This document shows, piece by piece, positions 55,043 to 63,943 of a DNA stretch of 64,000 nt. Every line of letters starts with the position of its first letter. The stretch's first letter is position 1. A program made the translations under genes and the position numbers. Origin of the DNA: Spirosoma arboris. Lineage in GTDB: Bacteria; Bacteroidota; Bacteroidia; Cytophagales; Spirosomataceae. Location of the stretch: contig NZ_WPIN01000016.1 in assembly GCF_009754945.1 (NCBI RefSeq), forward strand, positions 62,001 through 126,000, written 5' to 3'. A model generated the notes under the pieces. The model was given only the letters and a program-made list of their open reading frames with translations. It searched no databases and was not told where the DNA came from.

Positions 55043-55456
55043 TTAGCTAACCTTGCTCTCGGGGTACACTTTCTTATGCTGCGTAACGAGTATCTTATAT
55101 TGTTCAGGAGTCAATATGGCTTTATACGCCAGCACCTTTTCATCTTCGACGCCAACCGCCAGCACGCGTAACTTTTTCTGATTCATTCCTGAAGCTTTCA
55201 ACTTTTTTATCCCATCGTTAAAGTTTACAACCGCTTTAGTAATAATTTCTTTGGCTTTAGGCAGTTGTTGATCCGTTAATTTCAGTCGTTGCTTATCGGC
55301 CTTTATAACGGATTTAATAATCATGCCGAGCGTTGCTCCGTTATTGAGAAGTGCAAACTTTTCGTTTTCAACCGATTGATTAACCGCTGGTTTTTGAGCT
55401 ACCAGACTGGTTGAGGAGGCAAACAGAATTGAAATGGCAAGAAGGAGGGGTTTCAT
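55043..55456 (-). CDS. Hypothetical secreted helical protein
   Basis: This 137-residue protein has a signal peptide (MKPLLLAISILFASSTSLVAQ) and a helical mature part rich in Lys, with KQRLKLTDQQLPKAKEIITKAV and ILTPEQYKILVTQHKKVYPE. The DxQ/TPEQ spacing resembles Spy/CpxP-like periplasmic chaperones, but the match is weak. ATG 55456 is preferred; the frame extends to 55486. It is not linked to neighbours. Confidence 0.6.
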   Translation of the reverse strand: MKPLLLAISILFASSTSLVAQKPAVNQSVENEKFALLNNGATLGMIIKSVIKADKQRLKLTDQQLPKAKEIITKAVVNFNDGIKKLKASGMNQKKLRVLAVGVEDEKVLAYKAILTPEQYKILVTQHKKVYPESKVS

Positions 55457-55482
55457 ACTAGCAAGTAAATAAAAATGAATGA

Positions 55483-55540
55483 ACACAAAGCCACAGAGAA
55501 CACAGAGTAAAAAGAATAAAACAACGCTGTGTTCTTTGTG
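55483..55540. repeat. CACAGAGAACACAAAG-family repeat
   Basis: The left segment (55483-55505) contains CACAGAGAACACAG and the right segment (55527-55540) its complement with one mismatch. It lies between two minus-strand genes. The family is related to the repeat at 8297-8386. Confidence 0.75.
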
Positions 55541-55573
55541 ACACTATGGTTAAAATACAGTTAGGATGTTCTG

Positions 55574-57178
55574 TTACTGTTTAGTACCTGACTCAGCCGG
55601 TACCCGCTTCAAGTCCAGATCCTGAAAATCGAAACTAAAATCGGTAAGGGGCGAAATGGGCTTCATTTTGATCGATGATGGTTTCTGATTCTCGTCGGTT
55701 TGGAAAGTCACGTAGGCATCGGCATCGAAACTACGATTGGTCCATTTCACAATGAAGGTGTTGTTTTTATAAAAGAATAATTCCCCTGTAAGCTTGGGCG
55801 CCCGTAGCGATTGAAACCATGGCTTACCATTTTTCATACTAATCAGGACATCCCCAAACCAGGAATCGTGATAGGTGCCCGTATAAGCAGCTAAATTCAC
55901 TGGGGTGGTATTGGCTTTCTGTTCCTTCTCGATGGCTTCCCAGATCCCCTTCGTAATGGCATCGGCTTCGTCCTGACCCTTTTTCACCCGATCACTGTAG
56001 ACCTTTATCCAATCCGTAGGCGGCACACCCAGATAACTGTCCTTGATCGTGTTGGTGATTGAGCTAAAAGCCGCGCCGGATTGCTGATTGGTAAAGACGA
56101 TAATGCCCAACTGAAGTTCGGGGAGTAAGGTTACCTGCGTAACCATGCCCGCTAGTCCACCCGTATGTGTCACCTGTTTGTAGCCTTTCACATCACTCAA
56201 TCCCCAACCCAGTCCATAGGCCGCGAAGTGGGTGTTATAGGGAGGAGTAGGGGTAGGGTTTACCGGAAGAATGGTTTGAGCTCCCCACATATCGGCCTGC
56301 CGCTTCTCGCTGAATACCTGTTTATCGAGCTTCTCACCGTACTTCCCTTTATTCAGTTGCATAATGACCCACTTGCTCATATCGGCCACGCTTGAGTTTA
56401 TGCCACCTGCCGAATAACCAAAGCGGAACATATCCCGGCTGATAACCTGTACTTTCCCGTTAACGGGAGCATGTGCATCAATAACATTGACTTTATCGGC
56501 CAGGCGGCTGTAGCTACCCGCACTTCGGTTCATCCCTAAGGGTTTCATGATGCGTTCTTCGACAAAGGCTTCCCAGCTTTTTCCACTTACCCGCTCAACC
56601 ACTTCGCCCGCTACCATGTAAAGCAGGTTGTCATAATCATACTTCGTCCGAAAACCCGAAACCGGTTTCAGATAGCGGAGATTATGAATGATATCCTTCA
56701 TGGTAAAATTACTGGAATCCGGCCAGAACATAAGATCCCCGGCACCCAGACCAAGTCCGCTCCGGTGCGTTAGCAAATCCCGAATGGTAAAGGCATCGGT
56801 GACGTAAGGATCATACATCCGAAATTCGGGGATAAAATCAATTACTTTATCGTCCCAGCTCAATTTACCTTCGTCCATCAATATCGCTAAGGCGGCAGAG
56901 GTAAAGGCTTTGCTGTTGGAGGCAACCCCAAACAAGGTATTTTCGTCGACCTTGTCCCCCGTTTTCAGGGAACGAACGCCATAGCCTTTACTATGAATAA
57001 CCTTCCCATCTTTAATAACCGCCACGGCAATCCCTGGCACATCGAAAGTCGTTAGGGTTTTCTGTACCAGGGCGTCGATTTGAGGAGAGGGAATACCCTG
57101 TGCCCAAGCGAAGGGGTAATGACTGAGTTGAAAAACGAGAATAAAGCAGACGATTGACAGGCGGAGACGTTGGTTCAT
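55574..57178 (-). CDS. Serine hydrolase of the beta-lactamase/DD-peptidase fold
   Basis: This 534-residue exported protein has a signal peptide (LSIVCFILVFQLSHYPFAWAQ). The catalytic motifs of class C beta-lactamase-like enzymes are present: S-x-x-K at 87-90 (SNSK), Y-D-N in KYDYDNLLYMVAGEV, and H-T-G-G in the third box. The last about 100 residues form a DUF3471-like beta domain (AYTGTYHDSWFGDVLISMKNGKPWF). Such enzymes in Bacteroidota are often esterases or peptidases rather than antibiotic-resistance enzymes, and substrate is unknown. It probably acts in the periplasm. Confidence 0.87.
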   Translation of the reverse strand: MNQRLRLSIVCFILVFQLSHYPFAWAQGIPSPQIDALVQKTLTTFDVPGIAVAVIKDGKVIHSKGYGVRSLKTGDKVDENTLFGVASNSKAFTSAALAILMDEGKLSWDDKVIDFIPEFRMYDPYVTDAFTIRDLLTHRSGLGLGAGDLMFWPDSSNFTMKDIIHNLRYLKPVSGFRTKYDYDNLLYMVAGEVVERVSGKSWEAFVEERIMKPLGMNRSAGSYSRLADKVNVIDAHAPVNGKVQVISRDMFRFGYSAGGINSSVADMSKWVIMQLNKGKYGEKLDKQVFSEKRQADMWGAQTILPVNPTPTPPYNTHFAAYGLGWGLSDVKGYKQVTHTGGLAGMVTQVTLLPELQLGIIVFTNQQSGAAFSSITNTIKDSYLGVPPTDWIKVYSDRVKKGQDEADAITKGIWEAIEKEQKANTTPVNLAAYTGTYHDSWFGDVLISMKNGKPWFQSLRAPKLTGELFFYKNNTFIVKWTNRSFDADAYVTFQTDENQKPSSIKMKPISPLTDFSFDFQDLDLKRVPAESGTKQ

Positions 57179-57290
57179 GAGCTGATGATTCGTAAGAGAG
57201 GATTGGTTAACAAAGAAAGCATATTTACTCAGATACCGATAAACTCGTAAGAAGAAGTAGGAAGTAGTTCGATAAACTATAACTACAGTT

Positions 57291-59045
57291 TTAGTTGTCT
57301 GGATATAGGTTTTTTATCTGCGTTTTATACGCCAGAAACTGTTCCTGATTGATTCGTTTATCGGTTTTTATTTCCAGTAGTTTTGCCTGGCTTCCGGGGC
57401 GAAAGAAGTCGGGGAGGAGGGCTCGTAATGTTTCTGGTTTTGCCGCTATCTGATACTGAATCCGGGCATCTGCGGCCGTATTTCGGGCTGTGTAGCCGTG
57501 GGGTGTTTCAAAATAGGTTTCCAGTTCGGGTTGCCGGCTGGAGCCATCAATCATTCGAAAGATGTGGCCACCATCATTATTTAGCAGGATAATCCGAAGA
57601 TTAGGCGGCACAGGGGCCGACCAGAGTGCATTCCGGTCGTAGAAAAACGCGACATCCCCAATGACTAACGTTACGAGCTGATCCGTAGCGAGTGCAGCCC
57701 CAACGGCTGTACTCAGGCAACCATCTATACCACTAACCCCCCGATTGGCTGATACACTCACCGCCTGTTGTTCGGTGAGTCCGCAGAGATTCGCGTAGCG
57801 AACAGGCATGCTGTTGGCCAGGTGGAGGATGGACCGATCAGGAACTTGCTCGAGCACTAGTTGAACCGCCGACCAGTCGGTAAGATATTGGGATTGATTG
57901 GCCAGTGAAAGTGTCTGCTCAACTAGTCGGGCTGCTTTCCGGTCGGCCTGTTGCCAGCGATTCAGAAACTCATGCGAGTCGTCGTCTTCATCGCCCTGTA
58001 AGAAAAGCTGGTAGTCGATATCGGCGAACAGCTTTTCTAAAAACGCCAGCGGTTCCGATGGAATGAGGGTCGTCAAACTCTGGAACGAATCGGTGATGCG
58101 ATCCACCACAGGTTGAATGTGCCAATGGCGAGCGGCTGGATACTGTCGGAAAAACGTTTTCAGGTTTCGTGTCAGCAGCGAATTGCCCAGGGTTATCAGT
58201 AAATCCGGGCAGAGGGATGCAGCCTGTTGTTCACTTATTCCCGATAGAAACGTATCGGTATGCGTAATGAATCGATCGTTGACGGGGAGATTACTAACAA
58301 TTTCGCCGATAATTGGAACCCCTAGTTCATTACTGATTTTGGTAAGCACATCCAGCAGTGCCTGATTTCGCGGTAACTGCCCAACGGCAATCAGTTTCCG
58401 TTCGCTGGTATCCCAGTCCCTTAATAACATATGCCAGGTTTCGGGCGAAAGGGTAGGACTGCCTGGTAGCGTATGAATCAGCCGGACTCGTTCTGCCTGA
58501 AAGGATTCATTGGCGGCAGGATAAAACGGTTCGCGTAGCGGGACGTTTATATGAACGGGGCCTGCCGGATACAGCCGACTAAGTGAGATGGCTTCGTTCA
58601 CCGATCGTTCAATGAACCAGCGGGAGTCAGGGTGGGTATAGTCGGCTGGGAGATCATAACTGCGTTTTACCTGATTACCGAATACATGTACCTGATCTAT
58701 TGTCTGGCCATCCTGTTGGTGCAGCCATTCATGGGGGCGGTCGGCAGTCAGGAGCAGGAGCGGTATCTGTTGAAAATAAGCTTCGGCAACGGCCGGGGCC
58801 AGGTTATAGACAGCACTTCCCGAGGTGCAGATAATCGCTACCGGATTCTGACGTTGCTGTGCGATTCCCAGGGCGACAAAACCGGCCGATCGTTCGTCGG
58901 CCATTACGCGCACCCGTAAGTGCGGATGCCGTACGACTGCCAGTGTCAGGGGAGCCGATCGTGAACCGGGAGAAACCACCACATCGGTAATTCCTTTTTG
59001 ATAGAGGAGTTCAGCAATATTGACAATAGGCTGAAGAACGGGCAT
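57291..59045 (-). CDS. menD: SEPHCHC synthase
   Basis: MenD joins isochorismate and 2-oxoglutarate with thiamine diphosphate, the first committed step of menaquinone synthesis. The 584-residue protein shows VVSPGSRSAPLTLAVVRH and DERSAGFVALGIA at the N-terminus, CTSGSAVYNLAPAVAEAYFQ, LLLTADRP, and the TPP motif VIGDVAFFYDRNALW followed by LLNNDGGHIF. It lies 30 kb from menC, and no other men genes appear here. It diverges from the tonB-like gene. Confidence 0.94.
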   Translation of the reverse strand: MPVLQPIVNIAELLYQKGITDVVVSPGSRSAPLTLAVVRHPHLRVRVMADERSAGFVALGIAQQRQNPVAIICTSGSAVYNLAPAVAEAYFQQIPLLLLTADRPHEWLHQQDGQTIDQVHVFGNQVKRSYDLPADYTHPDSRWFIERSVNEAISLSRLYPAGPVHINVPLREPFYPAANESFQAERVRLIHTLPGSPTLSPETWHMLLRDWDTSERKLIAVGQLPRNQALLDVLTKISNELGVPIIGEIVSNLPVNDRFITHTDTFLSGISEQQAASLCPDLLITLGNSLLTRNLKTFFRQYPAARHWHIQPVVDRITDSFQSLTTLIPSEPLAFLEKLFADIDYQLFLQGDEDDDSHEFLNRWQQADRKAARLVEQTLSLANQSQYLTDWSAVQLVLEQVPDRSILHLANSMPVRYANLCGLTEQQAVSVSANRGVSGIDGCLSTAVGAALATDQLVTLVIGDVAFFYDRNALWSAPVPPNLRIILLNNDGGHIFRMIDGSSRQPELETYFETPHGYTARNTAADARIQYQIAAKPETLRALLPDFFRPGSQAKLLEIKTDKRINQEQFLAYKTQIKNLYPDN

Positions 59046-59085
59046 AGTTTAACGAGTGAAAGCGATAAATCGGACGGAAAGAATA

Positions 59086-59093
59086 CAAACATA
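59086..59093 (-). promoter_or_regulatory. Candidate -7 box (TATGTTTG) for menD
   Basis: This is an exact TAnnTTTG match on the minus strand, 40 bp upstream of the menD start. Confidence 0.45.
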
Positions 59094-59273
59094 GTCCGAA
59101 ACGACAAGTACTGCCGGGCTTTCTCTCATAGATTTTCTGTTACTTTGCTTAGAGCAACCCGATCAATCGCAGGAACGATAAACGATGCGTTCGTTTTTGA
59201 CGTTATTGACTAAACGTAAATTACACCTGGCTCATACTACCTGACCACCCTTGACAATCACTGACAATAAGTT

Positions 59274-60218
59274 ATGAATCGCATTGCCTACGAGAACGAA
59301 GACGAGATTCGGGTTAAATCCTTAGCCGGAACCATTGTTATTAACGTGCTTCTGATAGCCATCCTCTTGCTGGTTAAGCTATCGCAAACGGTTCCGAACC
59401 CACCCCCAATTCAGTTCGTGGAGGTCAACTTCGGGACAGAAGCGCGGGGTAGTGGCCATATTCAGACGCGAAATAAAGCCTCCGATTCCCCCAATCGGGA
59501 AGAGGTTAAAGCTGCCGAGAAGCGTCTCAATCCAAAAATAAATACAACCCCACGTATTGAAAAGACCCGGGCAACGCCCGCTCCAAAAGTGGAGGATGCG
59601 AAACCGGCTAAAACCGCCACCGAAAAACCGCTTATTGTTAGTAAGGCAGAAAGCCCGGTAACCACACCTGAGCGTCCAGAACCCAAGCGTGTTGAATCGC
59701 CCAAAGCAACGGCTCCGGCAGAACGGCCTGCGCCCGTTACGCCACCCAAAAAAGTAGAAACGGTAAATAACGATGCCCTCTTTAAAAAATCGTCGGGTGG
59801 AGGTGGTTCCAACGGCACGGTAGGTAAAGCAACGGGTATCGGAGGAAATAATAACGGTGACGATGCGAGTGGTGTGGGGGATAAGGGCAATCCGAATGGG
59901 AAGATCAATGCGAAAGAGTTTTACGGAACACCGGGTGGGGCGTCATCGGGTGTAGCGTTTGATGTATCAGGTTGGGCAATGGCTAGCCGGCCAAGTATTA
60001 ATGATGATTCCGATGAGACGGGTAAAATTGTCTTCCAGATAAAAGTGGATGAGAGTGGCGAAATTATCAATGTTCGTCAACTGCAAAGTACAGTCAGCCC
60101 TTCAGTCAGTGAGGTGTACCGTAAGGCTGTTCAAAAACTTCGTCTAAAGCCTAAAGGGGGGGCTACACCGCCCACGGCAACTGGCACTATTACATTTATC
60201 ATAAAGTCCAAAGATTAA
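59274..60218 (+). CDS. TonB-like energy-transducing protein
   Basis: This 314-residue protein has an N-terminal membrane segment (LAGTIVINVLLIAILLLVKL) and a long Pro/Lys/Ala-rich periplasmic stretch (about 75-170). A Gly/Asn-rich segment follows (SGGGGSNGTVGKATGIGGNNN), then a C-terminal beta domain like TonB's (GKIVFQIKVDESGEIINVRQLQSTVSPSVSEVYRKAV). It probably transmits proton-motive force from an ExbB/ExbD motor to outer-membrane transporters, but no exbBD genes are next to it. Overlaps folC at one base (TAATG). Confidence 0.85.
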   Translation: MNRIAYENEDEIRVKSLAGTIVINVLLIAILLLVKLSQTVPNPPPIQFVEVNFGTEARGSGHIQTRNKASDSPNREEVKAAEKRLNPKINTTPRIEKTRATPAPKVEDAKPAKTATEKPLIVSKAESPVTTPERPEPKRVESPKATAPAERPAPVTPPKKVETVNNDALFKKSSGGGGSNGTVGKATGIGGNNNGDDASGVGDKGNPNGKINAKEFYGTPGGASSGVAFDVSGWAMASRPSINDDSDETGKIVFQIKVDESGEIINVRQLQSTVSPSVSEVYRKAVQKLRLKPKGGATPPTATGTITFIIKSKD

Positions 60219-61504
60219 TGCAGTACCCGGAAGCACTCGACTATCTATATAGTCGGCTCCCCGTTTTTCACCGGATTGGTGCAAAAGCACTTAAACCCGG
60301 TTTAGGTAATACCCTCGCTTTGTGTGAAGCCCTCGGCAATCCACAGCATCAGTTTCGTAGCATCCATGTAGCCGGTACGAACGGCAAAGGGAGCAGCTCA
60401 CATATGCTGGCGGCTATCTATCAGTCGGCGGGTTACCGGGTGGGATTGTATACCTCTCCCCATCTTCAATCGTTTACCGAACGTTTTCGGCTGAATGGTC
60501 AGCCTATATCTGAGGCCGATGTGGCCCAGTTTGTCGAGCAACATCAGGCATTAATCGAATCCATTGAACCATCTTTTTTTGAGGTAACGGTTGCAATGGC
60601 GTTCGATTATTTTGCCAGACAGAAAGTCGATCTGGCTATTATTGAAGTGGGCCTGGGTGGCCGTCTCGATTCAACGAATGTGATTACCCCTGAAGCCTCG
60701 TTGATCACAAATATCGGGTACGACCATACCGATATTCTGGGCGAAACCCTACCTGAAATAGCCGGAGAAAAAGCTGGTATTATTAAAGCAGGTGTACCGG
60801 TTATTATTGGCGAAACCCATTCAGAAACACAGGTTGTCTTTAGCAAAAAAGCTGGCGAGCTAGCTGCCCCAATTCTATTTGCTGATCAGCGCTACATGAT
60901 TCAGGATGATGGGATAGTCGCTGGAAAGCGGCAAGTTGAGGTGCTTCAAGATGGGGCCGCGCTTTACTCGTTAGTACTGGATTTGCTGGGAACGTACCAG
61001 CTTCACAACCTGGCTGGTGTGCTGGCCATAGTTGAGGTCCTTCAGTCTGTTTGGCCAGTCTCGTCTGATGCCGTACAGAAAGGTGTAGCCAACGTTACTG
61101 CATTAACAGGATTAAAAGGTCGTTTTCAGACCTTACAGGATCAGCCCCGAGTAATTGCTGATACGGCCCATAATCAGCCTGGTTTAGCTTCTTTATTTGA
61201 AACGATTGAAACGATACCCTACCAGACGTTGCGTATTGTGATTGGATTGGTAGCCGATAAAGACCGCTCGAAAGTGCTTACTATGCTGCCTCAAACAGCC
61301 ATTTATTATTTCTGTCAGGCTCACACGCCCCGTTCATTATCCGCTAGCGATTTACAGGCTGAAGCGGCACAACTAGGTCGGATAGGCGAGGTGTTTACCG
61401 ATGTGAACGAAGCTTTATCGGCTGCACTTTCACAAGCTTCAACTGCCGATTTGATCCTGATAACGGGGAGTAACTACACAATTGCCGAATTAACAAATTT
61501 ATAA
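60218..61504 (+). CDS. folC: Folylpolyglutamate/dihydrofolate synthase
   Basis: FolC adds glutamate to dihydropteroate and folates with ATP. The 428-residue Mur-ligase-type protein has the VAGTNGKGSSSHMLAAI P-loop, the YTSPHLQSFTERF segment, the VDLAIIEVGLGGRLDSTNV motif, and the C-terminal domain starting around ADTAHNQPGLASLFETIE. Its start ATG overlaps the stop of the tonB-like gene, and trmB begins two bp after it. All three probably share one transcript, a pairing with no obvious functional logic. Confidence 0.94.
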   Translation: MQYPEALDYLYSRLPVFHRIGAKALKPGLGNTLALCEALGNPQHQFRSIHVAGTNGKGSSSHMLAAIYQSAGYRVGLYTSPHLQSFTERFRLNGQPISEADVAQFVEQHQALIESIEPSFFEVTVAMAFDYFARQKVDLAIIEVGLGGRLDSTNVITPEASLITNIGYDHTDILGETLPEIAGEKAGIIKAGVPVIIGETHSETQVVFSKKAGELAAPILFADQRYMIQDDGIVAGKRQVEVLQDGAALYSLVLDLLGTYQLHNLAGVLAIVEVLQSVWPVSSDAVQKGVANVTALTGLKGRFQTLQDQPRVIADTAHNQPGLASLFETIETIPYQTLRIVIGLVADKDRSKVLTMLPQTAIYYFCQAHTPRSLSASDLQAEAAQLGRIGEVFTDVNEALSAALSQASTADLILITGSNYTIAELTNL

Positions 61505-61506
61505 AC

Positions 61507-62169
61507 GTGACGCGAAGAAAAACCCATCGCTTTCTGCAAAATGCTGAAAGTCAAAATGTTATTGAAGTTGGTAAGCCGCTGTACAAAACTATTCGTGGGC
61601 ATTGGCGGAGTGATTATTTCGGAAATGATAACCCTATTGTTCTTGAACTAGCTTGTGGAAAGGGTGAATATACAGTGGGGCTGGCACAGGCGTTTCCCGA
61701 CAAAAACTTTATTGGTGTTGACATTAAAGGCGATCGGATTGCCCGCGGCTCAAAAGTAGCACAGGAACTTGGGTTGACAAATGTCGCCTTCTTACGGACC
61801 GATATTAATTTCCTACACGAGTTTTTTGCGAAGCAGGAGGTGAATGAAATCTGGATTACATTTCCTGACCCGCAACCGCGTCCCCGTCAGGAAAAACATC
61901 GATTGACGCACCCCCGGTTTTTAGCGATTTATAAGGACCTGTTTGTCCCCGGGGGAACCCTGCATTTGAAGACAGATAATCCAGAATTGTTTGCGTATAG
62001 CCTGGAGCAGGTTCAGGAGATGGGCTGTACTGATTTACAATATACAACTGATTTATATAACTCACCGTTAAATGGAATTCACATCGGTATAAAGACAAAA
62101 TACGAACAATTGTTTTTTGACAAGGGGTTTACAATTAACTATTTACAATGCAAAATGGGTGTGATTTAA
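61507..62169 (+). CDS. trmB: tRNA (guanine-N7-)-methyltransferase
   Basis: TrmB methylates G46 in the variable loop of tRNAs. The 220-residue SAM-dependent enzyme shows VLELACGKGEYTVGLAQAFPDKNFIGVDIKGDRIARG for SAM binding, WITFPDPQPRPRQEKHRLTHPRFL for catalysis, and LKTDNPELFAYSLEQVQEMG. The start is GTG at 61507, two bp after folC. The terminator begins within the last codons of the gene. Confidence 0.94.
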   Translation: MTRRKTHRFLQNAESQNVIEVGKPLYKTIRGHWRSDYFGNDNPIVLELACGKGEYTVGLAQAFPDKNFIGVDIKGDRIARGSKVAQELGLTNVAFLRTDINFLHEFFAKQEVNEIWITFPDPQPRPRQEKHRLTHPRFLAIYKDLFVPGGTLHLKTDNPELFAYSLEQVQEMGCTDLQYTTDLYNSPLNGIHIGIKTKYEQLFFDKGFTINYLQCKMGVI

Positions 62170-62186
62170 CATAATCACACCCATTT
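62153..62186. terminator. Terminator overlapping the trmB stop
   Basis: Perfect 14-bp arms (62153-62166, 62173-62186; AAATGGGTGTGATT and complement) with a 6-nt loop include the last trmB codons and the stop codon. It lies between convergent trmB and gapA and can act both ways. Confidence 0.78.
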
Positions 62187-62265
62187 ACAATTATTCTCAA
62201 TTTACATTCACCCTATACCTATTACTGAGTTTACAGTATTAAATATAAGCCCTCTATTTACATAC

Positions 62266-63258
62266 TTAAAACAACTTGGCAATTAAGTCGGCAACTCGGC
62301 TAGAATAGCCATACTCATTATCGTACCAGCCAACAACTTTGGCCAGCGTCCCGTTTACAGCTGTTAATTTCGAATCGAAAATGCAGGAGTGGGGGTTGCC
62401 AACGATGTCAATCGAAACGATTTCATCTGTTGTGTACTCTAAATAGCCTTTCAACGTCGTTTCAGAAGCCTGTTTAATGGCGTCGTTGATTTCCTGAACG
62501 GTTGCTGCCTTTTTCAGAACAACAGTTAAATCAGTGAGAGAGCCATCTGGAGTTGGTACGCGCAATGCGTTTCCGTCCAGTTTCCCTTTTAACTGAGGAA
62601 GAACCAGACCTACAGCTTTAGCAGCACCCGTCGATGTCGGAACAATTGATAAAGCGGCTGCCCGTGCCCGGCGTAGATCGGAGTGAGGAGCATCCTGAAG
62701 GTTCTGATCGGCTGTGTAAGCATGGATGGTTGTCATGTAGCCTTTTTCGATGCCGAATACATCGTCCAGTACTTTCGCCATTGGGGCTAGGCAATTGGTT
62801 GTGCAGGAAGCATTCGAGATGATCGTTTCGTCGCCGGTTAATGTATCGTCATTAACACCCAGAACAACTGTTGGAATATTTCCTTTAGCAGGAGCAGAGA
62901 TGATTACTTTCTTGGCACCAGCTGTTAAGTGCTGACCTGCGCCAGCCTCGTCAACGAAACGACCGGTTGATTCCAGAACAACGTCGACCTGTAGTTCTTT
63001 CCAGGGAAGATTTTTTGGATCACGTTCAGCATAAGCATTGATCCGGGCTCCGTTTACTGTTAAGCTTTCGCTATCGGAGGAAACGCTGCCGGGAAATTTT
63101 CCGTGAACAGAATCATATTTTAGCAAATGGGCGAGTGTCGCATTGTCCGTTAGGTCATTGATTGCGACTATTTCGATGTTTTCTTTTTCCAGAAGCCGTC
63201 TGAACGATAATCGTCCGATACGACCGAAGCCATTAATAGCAACGCGTATTTTTTCCAT
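62266..63258 (-). CDS. gapA: Glyceraldehyde-3-phosphate dehydrogenase, type I
   Basis: GAPDH oxidises glyceraldehyde-3-phosphate to 1,3-bisphosphoglycerate with NAD+. The 330-residue protein has RVAINGFGRIGRLSFRRLLE for NAD binding, the catalytic Cys C152 in ISNASCTTNCLAP, the catalytic His in TTIHAYTADQNLQDAPH, and the TGAAKAVGLVLP segment. ATG 63258 was chosen because the longer frame to 63291 would include the promoter. It is monocistronic and faces trmB. Confidence 0.95.
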   Translation of the reverse strand: MEKIRVAINGFGRIGRLSFRRLLEKENIEIVAINDLTDNATLAHLLKYDSVHGKFPGSVSSDSESLTVNGARINAYAERDPKNLPWKELQVDVVLESTGRFVDEAGAGQHLTAGAKKVIISAPAKGNIPTVVLGVNDDTLTGDETIISNASCTTNCLAPMAKVLDDVFGIEKGYMTTIHAYTADQNLQDAPHSDLRRARAAALSIVPTSTGAAKAVGLVLPQLKGKLDGNALRVPTPDGSLTDLTVVLKKAATVQEINDAIKQASETTLKGYLEYTTDEIVSIDIVGNPHSCIFDSKLTAVNGTLAKVVGWYDNEYGYSSRVADLIAKLF

Positions 63259-63288
63259 GTACAGTGAAAATTGGTTTGTTTTCGGGGT

Positions 63289-63296
63289 CAAATATA
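63289..63296 (-). promoter_or_regulatory. Candidate -7 box (TATATTTG) for gapA
   Basis: This exact TAnnTTTG match on the minus strand is 30 bp upstream of the gapA start and inside the rejected N-terminal extension. Confidence 0.5.
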
Positions 63297-63380
63297 CTAA
63301 TTAAATATGCGTATCCGTATAAGAGGGTATTAGCTATAAAAATTTAGTATTTAGGAATTCCTATTTTAGTAAAGTAGTAT

Positions 63381-63456
63381 TTTTTAGCATAAATATTAGT
63401 AATATATTGGCATTCTACTAATTTGTTTTAGTATTTACTAATATTTATGCTAAAAA
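63381..63456. repeat. AT-rich inverted repeat
   Basis: Perfect 22-nt arms (63381-63402, 63435-63456; TTTTTAGCATAAATATTAGT core) flank a 32-nt centre. The arms are almost all A and T, so stability would be low. It may be a binding site or the end of a small element. Confidence 0.7.
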
Positions 63457-63908
63457 TAAGGTAATTATATTACTGTTGCTAAAAAACCAAGATGGTTTAC
63501 TAAATGTTTTTTCTATAACAATAGGAGGGAAGCATAGCTCTATAATTTCCAATGTTTAGTAATCTATTTCTTTGCTGAATAAACTAACCAATACTTAACA
63601 AATTCAATCTATCTATAACAACGCATAGCTTAGTTATTTTCCTTTATCTATTTACCCCCTTTATCCATGAATATTCTACCTATTTATTCATTAGCTGTTA
63701 TTAGTAAATATAATGCCCTAAGATAATGTTATTAATGCGCACGCTTCTATTACGGGGAGGACTAGCATAAACAATTTTACTTACCAAAGAACGTCTTAAA
63801 ACTAGCAAGGTTTCAGTATCAAGCATACAACACTATAGATAACTAATAGCACATTGTAAGGATGATATCATTGCTCAACAGCGCAGCATCTACATCATTT
63901 TGCGAGCG

Positions 63909-63943
63909 TGCTGTTAGGTACACTCATTATATACCTAACAGCA
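63909..63943. repeat. 12-bp stem-loop near the window end
   Basis: TGCTGTTAGGTA (63909-63920) and its complement (63932-63943) enclose an 11-nt loop. No T tract follows, so a terminator is unlikely; it could be an operator or part of an RNA beyond the window. Confidence 0.55.

Noticed and set aside
59462..59908. 148-residue minus-strand frame opposite the tonB-like gene
   Set aside because: It is a by-product of the Pro/Lys-rich low-complexity segment read in reverse.
63668..63727. Tiny frame of 19 codons near the window end
   Set aside because: It is too short, AT-driven and without start-region signals.
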